Assembly: GCA_947584825.1 (NCBI GenBank)
Contig: CANPWR010000014.1
Span: 1 to 20,679 of the forward strand
Origin: an uncultured Clostridia bacterium
GTDB lineage: Bacteria > Bacillota > Clostridia > Oscillospirales > Ruminococcaceae
Reading direction: 5' to 3'
Length of the DNA: 20,679 nt
Shown one piece after another: positions 6,073 to 14,398 of this stretch; position 1 is the first letter of the stretch, and every line of letters starts with the position of its first letter. Made by a program: the position numbers and the translations under genes. The notes under the pieces are model-generated. The model was not told the DNA's origin. It worked only from the letters and a program-made list of their open reading frames with translations, and ran no database searches.

Positions 6073-7140
6073 ATGGTTAGTATAATAATCGCAATATTAG
6101 TATTCGGAATAATAATCATAGTACACGAGTTCGGACATTTTATAGCGGCAAAGAAAAGCGGCGTAAGGGTCAATGAATTTGCAATAGGTATGGGACCGAA
6201 GCTCTTGTCAAAGCAGTACGGTGAAACAAGGTATTCGCTAAGACTTCTCCCCATAGGCGGATTTTGTTCTATGGAGGGTGAGGATCAGTCAAGCGATGAC
6301 GAGAGAGCCTTTTGCAGAAAGAGCGTTATAAAGAGGATAATAATTGTCATAGCAGGAGCGTTGATGAATCTTATTTTAGGCTTTATATTTATTGTGGTAA
6401 TGATTTCTCTGACTGATACTTATGCAAGTACAACTGTGTTATGGTTCGAGGAAAATGCATCGTCGCAATCAAGCGGACTTAAGGTAGGTGACAAAGTTGT
6501 AAACATAAACGGTATGCATATTTTTACTGATACTGATTTTGCATATCAGCTCCAATCGGATAAAGACGGAGTTTTCGATATGACCGTTATTAGAGACGGC
6601 GATAAGAAAAATCTCAAGAATATAAAGTTTACAATGACAAAGAGTGCAAACAGTAGCAGCGGAAGATCAAGCAGTCTGCATATAGACTTTAAGGTCAAAC
6701 CGATAGAAAGAAGCTTTAAAAGCGTTGTGTCTCAATCATGGAGAAGGAGCGTTTCATACTCAAGACTTATCTGGATTTCTTTGGGTGATCTTTTAACAGG
6801 ACAATACAAGATAAACGATTTGTCAGGACCTGTCGGAATAGTTTCTGCAATAAGCGATGTAGTGTCAAATGAAACTACAGATAGAGGGATCAACTGGATT
6901 GAGCTTTTTCAAAATCTCCTTTCAATGGCGGCATTGATTTCAATAAACGTGGGAATATTCAATCTCTTACCACTGCCTGCTTTAGACGGCGGACGGCTTA
7001 TATTTTTGATTATAGAGGGAATAAGAAGAAAGCCGGTGAGTCCGGAAAAAGAGGGTGTCGTTCACTTTGTTGGACTTGCACTTTTGATGATGCTTATGAT
7101 TTATGTGACGTTCAACGATGTAATAAAGCTTATTAACTAA
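6073..7140 (+). CDS. rseP: RseP/RasP-type site-2 zinc metalloprotease
   Basis: A polytopic membrane protease that cleaves substrates within the membrane, such as anti-sigma factors and signal peptide remnants. The 355 residues show a first hydrophobic span with HEFGH (H18, E19, H22), the GMGPKLLSK and RLLPIGGFCSMEGE segments, a PDZ-like domain near 130-200 (SSGLKVGDKVVNING), and NLLPLPALDGGRL with the third metal ligand D305. A C-terminal span ends the protein. ATG 6073 follows GAGAGG at normal spacing and only 22 nt after dxr. The order dxr-rseP-ispG is common in clostridia. Its substrates cannot be read from this window. Confidence 0.94.
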   Translation: MVSIIIAILVFGIIIIVHEFGHFIAAKKSGVRVNEFAIGMGPKLLSKQYGETRYSLRLLPIGGFCSMEGEDQSSDDERAFCRKSVIKRIIIVIAGALMNLILGFIFIVVMISLTDTYASTTVLWFEENASSQSSGLKVGDKVVNINGMHIFTDTDFAYQLQSDKDGVFDMTVIRDGDKKNLKNIKFTMTKSANSSSGRSSSLHIDFKVKPIERSFKSVVSQSWRRSVSYSRLIWISLGDLLTGQYKINDLSGPVGIVSAISDVVSNETTDRGINWIELFQNLLSMAALISINVGIFNLLPLPALDGGRLIFLIIEGIRRKPVSPEKEGVVHFVGLALLMMLMIYVTFNDVIKLIN

Positions 7141-7169
7141 TGACTTATGTTTGAATATTAAATTCTTAC

Positions 7170-7206
7170 AGGAGGATTGCTCTTTTAAGGGCAAGTTTTA
7201 AAAATG
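7170..7206 (+). promoter_or_regulatory. SD-hairpin-AUG initiation region of ispG
   Basis: AGGAGG (7170-7175) plus one A are followed by TTGCTC (7177-7182), loop TTTTAA and GGGCAA (7189-7194), a 6-bp stem with one U-G pair. Nine nt then lead to the ATG at 7204. Linear distance is 28 nt; looped out it is 10 nt, an ordinary spacing. No other SD-like sequence precedes this ATG. Confidence 0.65.
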
Positions 7207-8244
7207 GATATAAAACGCAGACCGGTCAAGGTGGGAAAACATATCCTTGACGGCAAGAAAATATATATACAGTCAATGCTTAATGTTCCCGCTGAGGATA
7301 TTAAGGGAAGTGTTGCACAGGCAGTTGAGCTGGAGCAGGCGGGGTGCGAGATAATTCGTGCGGCAATACCTGATATGAATGCTGTAAGGCTTATTCCGGC
7401 AATAAAACAAGAGGTATCTGTTCCTTTGGTTGCGGATATTCATTTTGACTATAAGCTGGCGATTGAAGCCGCAAATGCTGGAGTTGACAAGATAAGAATA
7501 AATCCGGGTAATATAGGCGGAATGGGTAACGTTAAGGCGGTTGCCAAAGCGTGTAGGTCAAAGGGAATTCCTATAAGGATAGGCGTAAACTCCGGTTCAT
7601 TAGAAAAAGAACTGCTTGCTGAATACGGCTCACCAACACCTGAGGCTTTGGTGAAAAGTGCATTAAACCACGCTAAGATGCTTGAAGCTGTTGATTTTTA
7701 CGATATTGTTATATCAATTAAATCATCAGATGTAAAAACAATGGTATCAGCTTATAGGCTGTTGTCTGAGAAATGTAGCTATCCGCTTCATCTTGGGGTT
7801 ACAGAGGCAGGAACAGAGAGAATGGGACTTGTAAAATCAGCAGTGGGAATTGGTTCGCTTTTGCTTGATGGAATAGGCGAAACTATAAGAGTTTCGCTTA
7901 CTGACAGTCCTGTTAAGGAAGTATACGCCGCAAAAGATATTCTAAAAGCTGTTGGAAAGGGAAACGGTGTAAAAATTGTTTCTTGTCCTACCTGCGGAAG
8001 AACTAAGATAGATTTAATTTCACTGGCAAAAGAAGTTGAAGAGCGGACTAAAAATATTGACAAGAATATAACTGTCGCTGTTATGGGTTGTGTTGTGAAC
8101 GGTCCGGGCGAGGCAAGAGAAGCAGATATAGGAATAGCAGGCGGTGACGGGAAAGCAGTACTTTTTAAAAAGGGAGAAATGCTTTGCACTGTTGATGAAT
8201 CTAAGGCATTAGACATTTTGCTTGAGGAAATAGACAAGCTATGA
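7204..8244 (+). CDS. ispG: 4-hydroxy-3-methylbut-2-en-1-yl diphosphate synthase (flavodoxin/ferredoxin)
   Basis: The iron-sulfur enzyme that converts MEcPP to HMBPP in the MEP pathway. The 346 residues form the family's TIM-barrel-like N-terminal part (RRPVKVGKHILDGKKIYIQSMLNV, then VPLVADIHFDYKLA, DKIRINPGNIG) and a C-terminal cluster domain with C261 and C264 (CPTCGR), C296 and E303 (MGCVVNGPGEA), the expected [4Fe-4S] ligands. Length is typical of bacterial IspG without the plant-type insert. It shares its operon with dxr. Reduced ferredoxin could come from enzymes like the oxidoreductase at the left of the window; that link is inference. Confidence 0.96.
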   Translation: MDIKRRPVKVGKHILDGKKIYIQSMLNVPAEDIKGSVAQAVELEQAGCEIIRAAIPDMNAVRLIPAIKQEVSVPLVADIHFDYKLAIEAANAGVDKIRINPGNIGGMGNVKAVAKACRSKGIPIRIGVNSGSLEKELLAEYGSPTPEALVKSALNHAKMLEAVDFYDIVISIKSSDVKTMVSAYRLLSEKCSYPLHLGVTEAGTERMGLVKSAVGIGSLLLDGIGETIRVSLTDSPVKEVYAAKDILKAVGKGNGVKIVSCPTCGRTKIDLISLAKEVEERTKNIDKNITVAVMGCVVNGPGEAREADIGIAGGDGKAVLFKKGEMLCTVDESKALDILLEEIDKL

Positions 8245-8277
8245 GATTAAAAAAGTGCGGAATTATTGCACAGGAAC

Positions 8278-8317
8278 GGAGGACAGGCTTGAAATAATTC
8301 AAGCTTTAAAATAAATG
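8278..8317 (+). promoter_or_regulatory. SD-hairpin-AUG initiation region of polC
   Basis: GGAGG (8278-8282) is followed by GCTTGAA (8287-8293), loop ATAA and TTCAAGC (8298-8304). This perfect 7-bp stem can extend by a G-T and an A-T pair to 9 bp (8285-8306). The ATG is at 8315. Linear distance is 32 nt; looping out the 9-bp hairpin gives 10 nt. The gap before the start is otherwise A/T-rich with no second SD. Confidence 0.65.
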
Positions 8318-11300
8318 GAGAATCATTACATAGGAAGTTTTTTTGAGGACTTTCAAAACATAATTCCAAATGATATAAAAGACGGAAGAATAATAAAGCT
8401 GACTTTATCTGAAAACAATAGTGTGATGAAGCTTACCGCTGCTTTTGACAAGCTTGTCGGATACGAAACGGTGAGAAAATTTGAGGACGATTTAAAGAAT
8501 GTACTTCAAATGTCAGGAGTTAATTTGGAAATAAAATATACGCCTGATATGTTTTGCGCGGAATATTTTACCGAACTGATAAAATTTTTAAAAGACGGAT
8601 TTTCAGTCGTAAACGGCTTTTTTGATGATGCAGATGTTACATATAATGACATAAACAGCGAGCTTAAAATTAATCTAAAATCTGGCGGTTTCAGCCTTTT
8701 GCAGAAGGCTGGAGTTGAAAACGCACTGCCTAAATTGATTTTCGACCTTTTCTCAAAGAACATAAAAGTGATTTTCGGAGGAGTTCTCAGCACGGATAAA
8801 GAAGAACACGAGAAAAATTATTCGGAGGCGGTTTCCAATATACCGCTGCCTGAATATGTTCCACCGAAGGAGAATAAGCCAGTATCTGCTGAAAAAGACT
8901 TTTCGGTTTTCGATATAAATTTTGCTGACAGCTACTTAGACGGAAACGGAGCAAGGCTTCTGCTTGGCAAGGTTATCAAACCTGAAAACGGACTGATTTC
9001 TTTAAATGAGCTTAATTTGGATAGCGGCGAGGTTGTTATCTGGGGAGATGTTTTCCAGGTAAGCACAAAAGAAACCAAATCCGGAATGTTGATAGCAGTT
9101 ATCTATATTACAGATTATACGAATTCGTGTGCTGTGAAGATGATAGGTCCTGTCAATAAACGGGCAAGACTGCAAAAGAACAGACTTGAAGCTATGCTAG
9201 GTGAGATGAAAAAGGGAACGACAATAGTCCTTAAAGGTTCTCTTGGAGAAGACGACTATGACCACAAGGAGTATTTTGAGCCTGTCGACATTATGACTAT
9301 ACATAAAAATGTAAAGTCTGATAACAGTGAGGTTAAGCGTGTAGAGCTTCATTGCCATACTAATATGTCTGCAATGGACGCAGTTTCTCCAGCTGATAAA
9401 ATAGTGAACAAAGCATTCTCATGGGGACATAAGGCTATTGCCATTACGGATCACGGTGTAATGCAGGGATGTCCTGATGCCATGTATGCAGTTGATAAAA
9501 TACGAAAAGATGGCGGAGATTTCAAGCTGATTTACGGTATAGAGGCATATCAGGTAAACAGCGACACGATAGATCAAAGCACGATTAAAAAACCATATCA
9601 CCAGATTATTCTTGCTAAAAATAAAACAGGACTTAAAAATCTCTATAAGCTGGTATCATACTCAAATCTGAAATATTTTTACAAGAGACCGAGAATTCCA
9701 AAGCAGGAGCTTATAAAGCACAGAGAGGGACTACTTGTCGGCAGTGCTTGTGAAATGGGCGAACTTATTCAGAATTATCTTGCAGGAAAACCCCGTGATG
9801 AGCTTGTAGAAATTGCGAAATTCTATGACTATTTGGAGATACAGTCTATAGAAAATAACAGGTTTATGTTAAGAAGCGACCGTGATGTTTATAAAAACAT
9901 AAGAACAGAGGAACAGCTTAAAGATATAAATAGGTTTGTTGTAGAGCTTGGCGACGAGTTGGGAATACCTGTTGTTGCAACGGGTGACGTTCATTTCCTA
10001 AATGAGGGGGATGCAACTTTCCGTGCGATTCTGCAGGCAGGTCAGGGATATCCCGACGCTGATTTTCAAGCACCGCTGTATTTGAAAACAACAGATGAAA
10101 TGCTTGCTGAATTTTCAGAATATTTAGGTGAGGAAAAGGCTTATGAAGTTGTTGTTACAAACTCAAACAAAATAGCTGATATGACAGATCCTGAGTTAAG
10201 GGCGTTTCCAAAAGGAACTTTCACTCCGCACATTGAAGGTGCTGAAGAAGAACTAACTGAAATTTGCTGGAACAGGGCTAAAGAAATATACGGAGATCCT
10301 GTTCCTGAAATTGTTGATAAGCGTCTGCGTCGTGAACTCGATTCTATTATCAAGCACGGCTTTGCAGTGTTGTATATTATAGCTCAGAAGCTGGTTGCCA
10401 ATTCGGTTGAGAACGGCTATCAGGTAGGTTCAAGAGGTTCAGTGGGCTCGTCATTTGTAGCGTCAATAGCAGGCATTTCCGAAGTTAATCCGCTTGTACC
10501 GCATTATGTCTGCCCAAGCTGCAAGTACAGCGAATTCATAACTGATGGTACTGTGGGTTCCGGCTTTGATTTGCCGCCAAAGGCTTGTCCTAAATGCGGA
10601 GCTGATATGAACCGTGACGGACACGACATTCCTTTTGAGACCTTCCTAGGTTTTCATGGAGATAAATCACCTGATATTGACTTGAATTTCTCAGGAGAGT
10701 ATCAGTCAAGGGCACATAAATACACTGAGGAGCTGTTTGGTTCTGACCACGTTTTTAAGGCAGGAACTATTTCAGGTGTTGCTGATAAGACCGCTTACGG
10801 ATATGTTATGAAGTACTTAGACGAGCGTGGAAGAAAGGCTAATCCTGCCGAAATTCAGAGACTTGTAAACGGTTGTACGGGAATTAAGCGTACAACAGGA
10901 CAGCATCCGGGCGGAATGGTGGTTATTCCGGCTGATTATGAGGTGTACGATTTTACGCCTGTTCAGCATCCCGCTGAGAAAACGGACAGCGATATAGTTA
11001 CAACTCACTTTGATTTTAACTCACTTCACGATACCATATTAAAGCTCGACGAGCTTGGACATGATGTTCCGACATTGTATAAGCACTTGGAGGATATGAC
11101 AGGGTGTGAAGTAACAAAGGTACCTATGTCTGATGACAAGGTGTATTCGCTGTTTACCTCTACAGAGGCACTAGGTGTTAAACCCGAACAGATTTTTGTA
11201 GAGACAGGAACGCTTGGAATACCTGAAATGGGAACTCCGTTTGTTCGGCAGATGCTTTTAGATGCACAGCCAAAGAACTTCTCTGACCTTCTTCAGATCT

Positions 11301-12103
11301 CGGGACTTTCCCATGGTACCGATGTTTGGCTCGGAAATGCTCAGGAACTTATTAAGGACGGCGTATGTGATATTTCCCAGGTAATAGGAACTCGTGACAG
11401 CATTATGACTAAGTTGATTTATTATGGGGTTGATCCGTCGCTTTCGTTCAAGATAATGGAGATAACCAGAAAGGGTAACGCTCCTAAGCTGCTGACTGAG
11501 GAAATGAAACAGGAAATGCGTGATAACAATGTTCCCGAATGGTTTATCGAAAGCTGTTTGAAAATAAAATATATGTTCCCTAAGGCTCACGCTGCGGCAT
11601 ATGTTACAGCTGCTATACGTCTATGCTGGTTCAAGGTTTATAAGCCTCTTGAGTTTTATGCAGCGATATTTACTGTCAGAGGAGAGGATTTTGATGCTGA
11701 AACCGCAATTAAAGGAGAAGCGGCAGTAAAGCACAAAATACAGGAGCTTCAATTTAAGGCTGACAAAACGGCAAAGGAGGAGGGAACTCTGGACACTCTT
11801 ATGCTCATTAACGAGATGATGTCTAGGGGATTTGAATTCTTGCCTGTGGATATTTTCAAATCAGACGCAACCGTTTACAAAATTGAAAACGGAAAGCTGA
11901 GACTTCCATTCTGTTCAATAAACGGAGTTGGAGAAAGTGCATCTAAGAGTATTTACGAAAAGGCTCAGAACGGCGATTTCATATCAATTGAGGAGTTTGC
12001 AAACCAAAGCGGAGTTTCTAAGACGGTTATTGAAACGCTTAAAGACATAGGAGCATTTGGCGATATTCCCGAAAGCAATCAGTTTTCTTTGTTCACTATG
12101 TAG
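8315..12103 (+). CDS. polC: DNA polymerase III alpha subunit, Gram-positive PolC type, lacking the inserted exonuclease domain
   Basis: The replicative DNA polymerase of low-GC Gram-positives. The 1262 residues show, in order: N-terminal domain; OB-fold region at about 215-335; PHP start VELHCHTNMS (H346, H348) with ITDHG (D379, H380); KTGLKNLYKLVSYSNLKYFYKRPRIP; zinc-binding Cys 733, 736, 758 and 761; catalytic SPDIDLNFSGEY (D787, D789); RTTGQHPGG; SGLSHGTDVWLGNAQEL; KYMFPKAHAAAYV; and a C-terminal clamp-binding motif QFSLF. Usual PolC is about 1430 residues and carries a DnaQ-like 3'-5' exonuclease inserted in the PHP domain. Here YGIEAY (407-412) is joined by about 15 residues to PYHQIILAKNKTGLKN (427 on), and no DVETTG-type motif occurs. 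The frame is intact and core motifs are conserved, so it is probably functional but without its own proofreading domain. Confidence 0.95.
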   Translation: MENHYIGSFFEDFQNIIPNDIKDGRIIKLTLSENNSVMKLTAAFDKLVGYETVRKFEDDLKNVLQMSGVNLEIKYTPDMFCAEYFTELIKFLKDGFSVVNGFFDDADVTYNDINSELKINLKSGGFSLLQKAGVENALPKLIFDLFSKNIKVIFGGVLSTDKEEHEKNYSEAVSNIPLPEYVPPKENKPVSAEKDFSVFDINFADSYLDGNGARLLLGKVIKPENGLISLNELNLDSGEVVIWGDVFQVSTKETKSGMLIAVIYITDYTNSCAVKMIGPVNKRARLQKNRLEAMLGEMKKGTTIVLKGSLGEDDYDHKEYFEPVDIMTIHKNVKSDNSEVKRVELHCHTNMSAMDAVSPADKIVNKAFSWGHKAIAITDHGVMQGCPDAMYAVDKIRKDGGDFKLIYGIEAYQVNSDTIDQSTIKKPYHQIILAKNKTGLKNLYKLVSYSNLKYFYKRPRIPKQELIKHREGLLVGSACEMGELIQNYLAGKPRDELVEIAKFYDYLEIQSIENNRFMLRSDRDVYKNIRTEEQLKDINRFVVELGDELGIPVVATGDVHFLNEGDATFRAILQAGQGYPDADFQAPLYLKTTDEMLAEFSEYLGEEKAYEVVVTNSNKIADMTDPELRAFPKGTFTPHIEGAEEELTEICWNRAKEIYGDPVPEIVDKRLRRELDSIIKHGFAVLYIIAQKLVANSVENGYQVGSRGSVGSSFVASIAGISEVNPLVPHYVCPSCKYSEFITDGTVGSGFDLPPKACPKCGADMNRDGHDIPFETFLGFHGDKSPDIDLNFSGEYQSRAHKYTEELFGSDHVFKAGTISGVADKTAYGYVMKYLDERGRKANPAEIQRLVNGCTGIKRTTGQHPGGMVVIPADYEVYDFTPVQHPAEKTDSDIVTTHFDFNSLHDTILKLDELGHDVPTLYKHLEDMTGCEVTKVPMSDDKVYSLFTSTEALGVKPEQIFVETGTLGIPEMGTPFVRQMLLDAQPKNFSDLLQISGLSHGTDVWLGNAQELIKDGVCDISQVIGTRDSIMTKLIYYGVDPSLSFKIMEITRKGNAPKLLTEEMKQEMRDNNVPEWFIESCLKIKYMFPKAHAAAYVTAAIRLCWFKVYKPLEFYAAIFTVRGEDFDAETAIKGEAAVKHKIQELQFKADKTAKEEGTLDTLMLINEMMSRGFEFLPVDIFKSDATVYKIENGKLRLPFCSINGVGESASKSIYEKAQNGDFISIEEFANQSGVSKTVIETLKDIGAFGDIPESNQFSLFTM

Positions 12104-12252
12104 CAGGGTAATCTCTGCACGCAGTCTGCTGTGGGAAATTGTGACCTAGTACAACGTTAGGTCGTACTGTTATAAAAAGCATTATTTGATAAACAGCGAG
12201 CCTCCAGTAGCTCGTTAGATTGTAAACTAACTGTGAACTTTTATTAATGCTG
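12104..12252. other. polC-his intergenic region, left part
   Basis: No coding potential was found here. Small inverted repeats are visible: GACCTA (12143-12148) with TAGGTC (12158-12163), overlapped by AGTAC/GTACT, and CGAGC/GCTCG near 12200. None has a T-tract, so no clear terminator for polC is seen. No T-box signature (such as a GGGTGGTACCACG-like segment) was recognised before the his genes. Confidence 0.5.
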
Positions 12253-12281
12253 TTGACAAAACCAATTTGCTGTGGTATTAT
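12253..12281 (+). promoter_or_regulatory. Promoter of the histidine operon
   Basis: TTGACA (12253-12258), a 17-bp spacer and TATTAT (12276-12281) make a near-perfect housekeeping promoter, with TGTGG just before the -10. The start of transcription should be at about 12288. The leader to hisZ would then be about 95 nt. Confidence 0.8.
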
Positions 12282-12296
12282 GCTAATAAATTAGCA
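12281..12296. promoter_or_regulatory. Palindrome over the his transcription start (candidate operator)
   Basis: TGCTAATAAATTAGCA is two perfect 7-bp arms around AA. It overlaps the last base of the -10 box and the expected start site, a classic repressor position. Histidine operons of some Firmicutes are controlled by a TrpR-like HisR/YerC repressor; whether this matches its site is not known to me. If transcribed it could also form a small hairpin. Confidence 0.5.
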
Positions 12297-12383
12297 CGTT
12301 ATCACTTTACTAAGATAAAGTAAATGTTTAGTTTAATGTGCGGTTATTGCAAATTATGCAGAATTATTTTAAATGGAGATAAT

Positions 12384-13580
12384 ATGGAAAGATATGATTT
12401 AATAACCCCTGAGGGTACTAAGGATCTGCTCTTTGACGAATGTCTGTCGAGAAGGGCAGTTGAAGACAAATTTGCTCAGATTTTTCAGTCACGGGGATAT
12501 AGCGAGGTAGTAACTACTGGAATTGAGTTTTATGATGTTTTCAACAAAGGCTCTAGAACTATACCGCAGGAGCAGTTGTATAAGCTGGTCGATTCTAAGG
12601 GCAGGCTATTAGCTATGCGTCCAGATTCTACAATACCTATTGCAAGGCTTGTTGCCACACGTCTTAAAGACGCTGAAATGCCGCTTAGATTGTTCTATAT
12701 TCAGACAACGTATGAGAATAACGCTTTGCTTAAAGGTCATTCTGACGAGATAGTACAGGCGGGCATTGAGCTTATCGGTTCTGATTCCAGAAAAGCAGAT
12801 TTTGAAGTCTTATCTACGGCTATGGAAACTCTTACGGCTTTTGAAAAGGATAAATTCCGTCTTGAAATAGGAACAATAGGATTTTTCAGAGAACTCATTT
12901 CAAAGCTGGATATTGATGAGCACACTGCAGAGGAAATCAGATACCTGATTTTAAACAAGAACTATCCTGCACTTAACGATTTGCTTGATGGAATAGGTGA
13001 CAGTGAGGCTGCAAGAGCATTAAAACAGCTTCCTCGTCTGTTTGGTGGAGAAGAGGTTTTTGAACGTGCATCAAAGCTGTTCTCTGATGAAAAGACTGAG
13101 AAAATTCTTTCTGATTTGAAATATGTATATAATTCACTCTCTAAGCTGGGATATGAGGGAAAAATCATTGTTGATCTCGGAACGGTAAACAGAGTGGATT
13201 ATTACACAGGTATAGTTTTCAGAGGCTATCTAGAGGGAATAGGAGAGCCTGTCTTATCAGGCGGACGATATAATAAGCTTATTTCTGAGTTTGGCTTTGA
13301 CGCAGCGGCAACAGGATTTGCAATAAACGTAAATGCTGTATCATCACTGCTGCTTAAAAGCGGAAATGTACCGAGAACTAAAATCGCAGACGCTATAGTG
13401 TTTGGTGAGAATGAAAATGCATTAAAAGCTGTTGCATATTCAAATGCTCTTGCAAAAAGCGGAATAACTGTTGTAAACTCGCTTTTTGAAACGCTGGAGG
13501 AAACTAAAGAATATGCAATTAGAAAGGGAATATCAAAGCTGTATATAGTGTCTGATGAGGTTAAGGAAATTGATTTATAA
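12384..13580 (+). CDS. hisZ: ATP phosphoribosyltransferase regulatory subunit
   Basis: A HisRS-like paralogue that forms a hetero-octamer with short-form HisG and carries histidine feedback control. The 398 residues show the class II fold elements: ITPEGTKDLLFDE at the start, MRPDSTIPIARLVATRL (motif 2 region) and PVLSGGRYNKLISEFG near the end, but the set of HisRS catalytic histidine-binding motifs is incomplete. The C-terminal about 60 residues (IADAIVFGENENALKAVAYS onward) look like a reduced anticodon-binding-like domain. ATG 12384 follows TGGAGAT; the longer in-frame start at 12324 adds an unrelated Cys-rich extension within the leader. Adjacency to a 209-residue HisG supports HisZ rather than HisRS. 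Confidence 0.92.
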   Translation: MERYDLITPEGTKDLLFDECLSRRAVEDKFAQIFQSRGYSEVVTTGIEFYDVFNKGSRTIPQEQLYKLVDSKGRLLAMRPDSTIPIARLVATRLKDAEMPLRLFYIQTTYENNALLKGHSDEIVQAGIELIGSDSRKADFEVLSTAMETLTAFEKDKFRLEIGTIGFFRELISKLDIDEHTAEEIRYLILNKNYPALNDLLDGIGDSEAARALKQLPRLFGGEEVFERASKLFSDEKTEKILSDLKYVYNSLSKLGYEGKIIVDLGTVNRVDYYTGIVFRGYLEGIGEPVLSGGRYNKLISEFGFDAAATGFAINVNAVSSLLLKSGNVPRTKIADAIVFGENENALKAVAYSNALAKSGITVVNSLFETLEETKEYAIRKGISKLYIVSDEVKEIDL

Positions 13581-13606
13581 GATTTATCGCTACTTTGGAA
13601 AATAGT

Positions 13607-13637
13607 TCTTGTCTCTTGCTTCTTGTATCTTGCCTCT
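13607..13637. repeat. TCTTG/CTCTTGCT short repeat between hisZ and hisG
   Basis: Tandem degenerate units TCTTGTC, TCTTGCT, TCTTGTA, TCTTGCC, a 7-nt period. The segment CTCTTGCTTCT also occurs as the right arm of the terminator at 939-950. It lies within the 128-nt hisZ-hisG gap and shows no coding or hairpin potential of its own. Confidence 0.6.
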
Positions 13638-13708
13638 ATAAGTTGGTTGCATCTCTAAATCTAATTTTATCCGTTTTTTAATTTAATTGGAAAGGAACAT
13701 GAAAATAA

Positions 13709-14338
13709 ATGAATAAGCCTATAAGAATTGCTCTGACAAAGGGCAGACTTGAAAAGGATACAGTCGGGCTTTTAGAGAAAATAGGCTTTGACTGCACAAC
13801 TGTCAGGGAAAAGGGACGAAAGCTTATACTTCCTATTCCTGACGCAAATTTAGAGGTTGTGCTTGCGAAGGCAAACGATGTCATTACTTATGTTGAGCAT
13901 GGCGTCTGCGATATGGGCGTTGTAGGTAAAGACACTATTATGGAAATGGGCGGTTCTTTTTTTGAACTGGTCGATTTAGGCTTCGGAAGATGCAGATTTG
14001 CACTTGCCACAAAAAAAGGTGCTGGCTTTTACGGCGGATATGATATAAAAACTATTGCTACGAAATATCCTAATGTTGCAAGAGAATATTTTAAAGCAAA
14101 GGGTATGGATCTGGAGATAGTAAAGATAGAAGGTTCGGTCGAGCTTGCACCCCTTTTAGAGCTTTCAGACGGCATAGTGGATATAGTAGAAACTGGAACG
14201 ACGCTAAAGGAAAACGGTCTTGAGGTTATTGAAGATATTGCTCCAATTTCAGCAAGGCTTATAGTAAACACGGTAAGTATGAAATTAAGACAGGCGGAAA
14301 TTGAAAAGCTAGTTTCGCTTTTTGAGAGCAATCTATAA
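13709..14338 (+). CDS. hisG: ATP phosphoribosyltransferase, short form catalytic subunit
   Basis: The first step of histidine synthesis: ATP plus PRPP to phosphoribosyl-ATP. The 209-residue length identifies the HisG_S form, which lacks the C-terminal regulatory domain and needs HisZ, encoded just upstream. Family segments are IRIALTKGRLEKDTVGLLEKIGFD, VGVVGKDTIME-like DMGVVGKDTIMEMG, and the PRPP loop GIVDIVETGTTLKENGLE. The start at ATG 13709 gives the usual N-terminus. An ATG at 13699, closer to the SD AAAGGA, opens only a five-codon frame (MKINE) that ends within hisG. Confidence 0.96.
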   Translation: MNKPIRIALTKGRLEKDTVGLLEKIGFDCTTVREKGRKLILPIPDANLEVVLAKANDVITYVEHGVCDMGVVGKDTIMEMGGSFFELVDLGFGRCRFALATKKGAGFYGGYDIKTIATKYPNVAREYFKAKGMDLEIVKIEGSVELAPLLELSDGIVDIVETGTTLKENGLEVIEDIAPISARLIVNTVSMKLRQAEIEKLVSLFESNL

Positions 14339-14398
14339 AACATATCTTTTAATTTGTGTTGCGGAGAAAATAAATGGGGATTCATGAAGGGGGTCTGT

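Noticed and set aside
12104..12383. T-box or His-leader-peptide attenuator before hisZ
   Set aside because: No T-box-like conserved segment and no run of His codons was found. The in-frame upstream extension from 12324 has no His residue.
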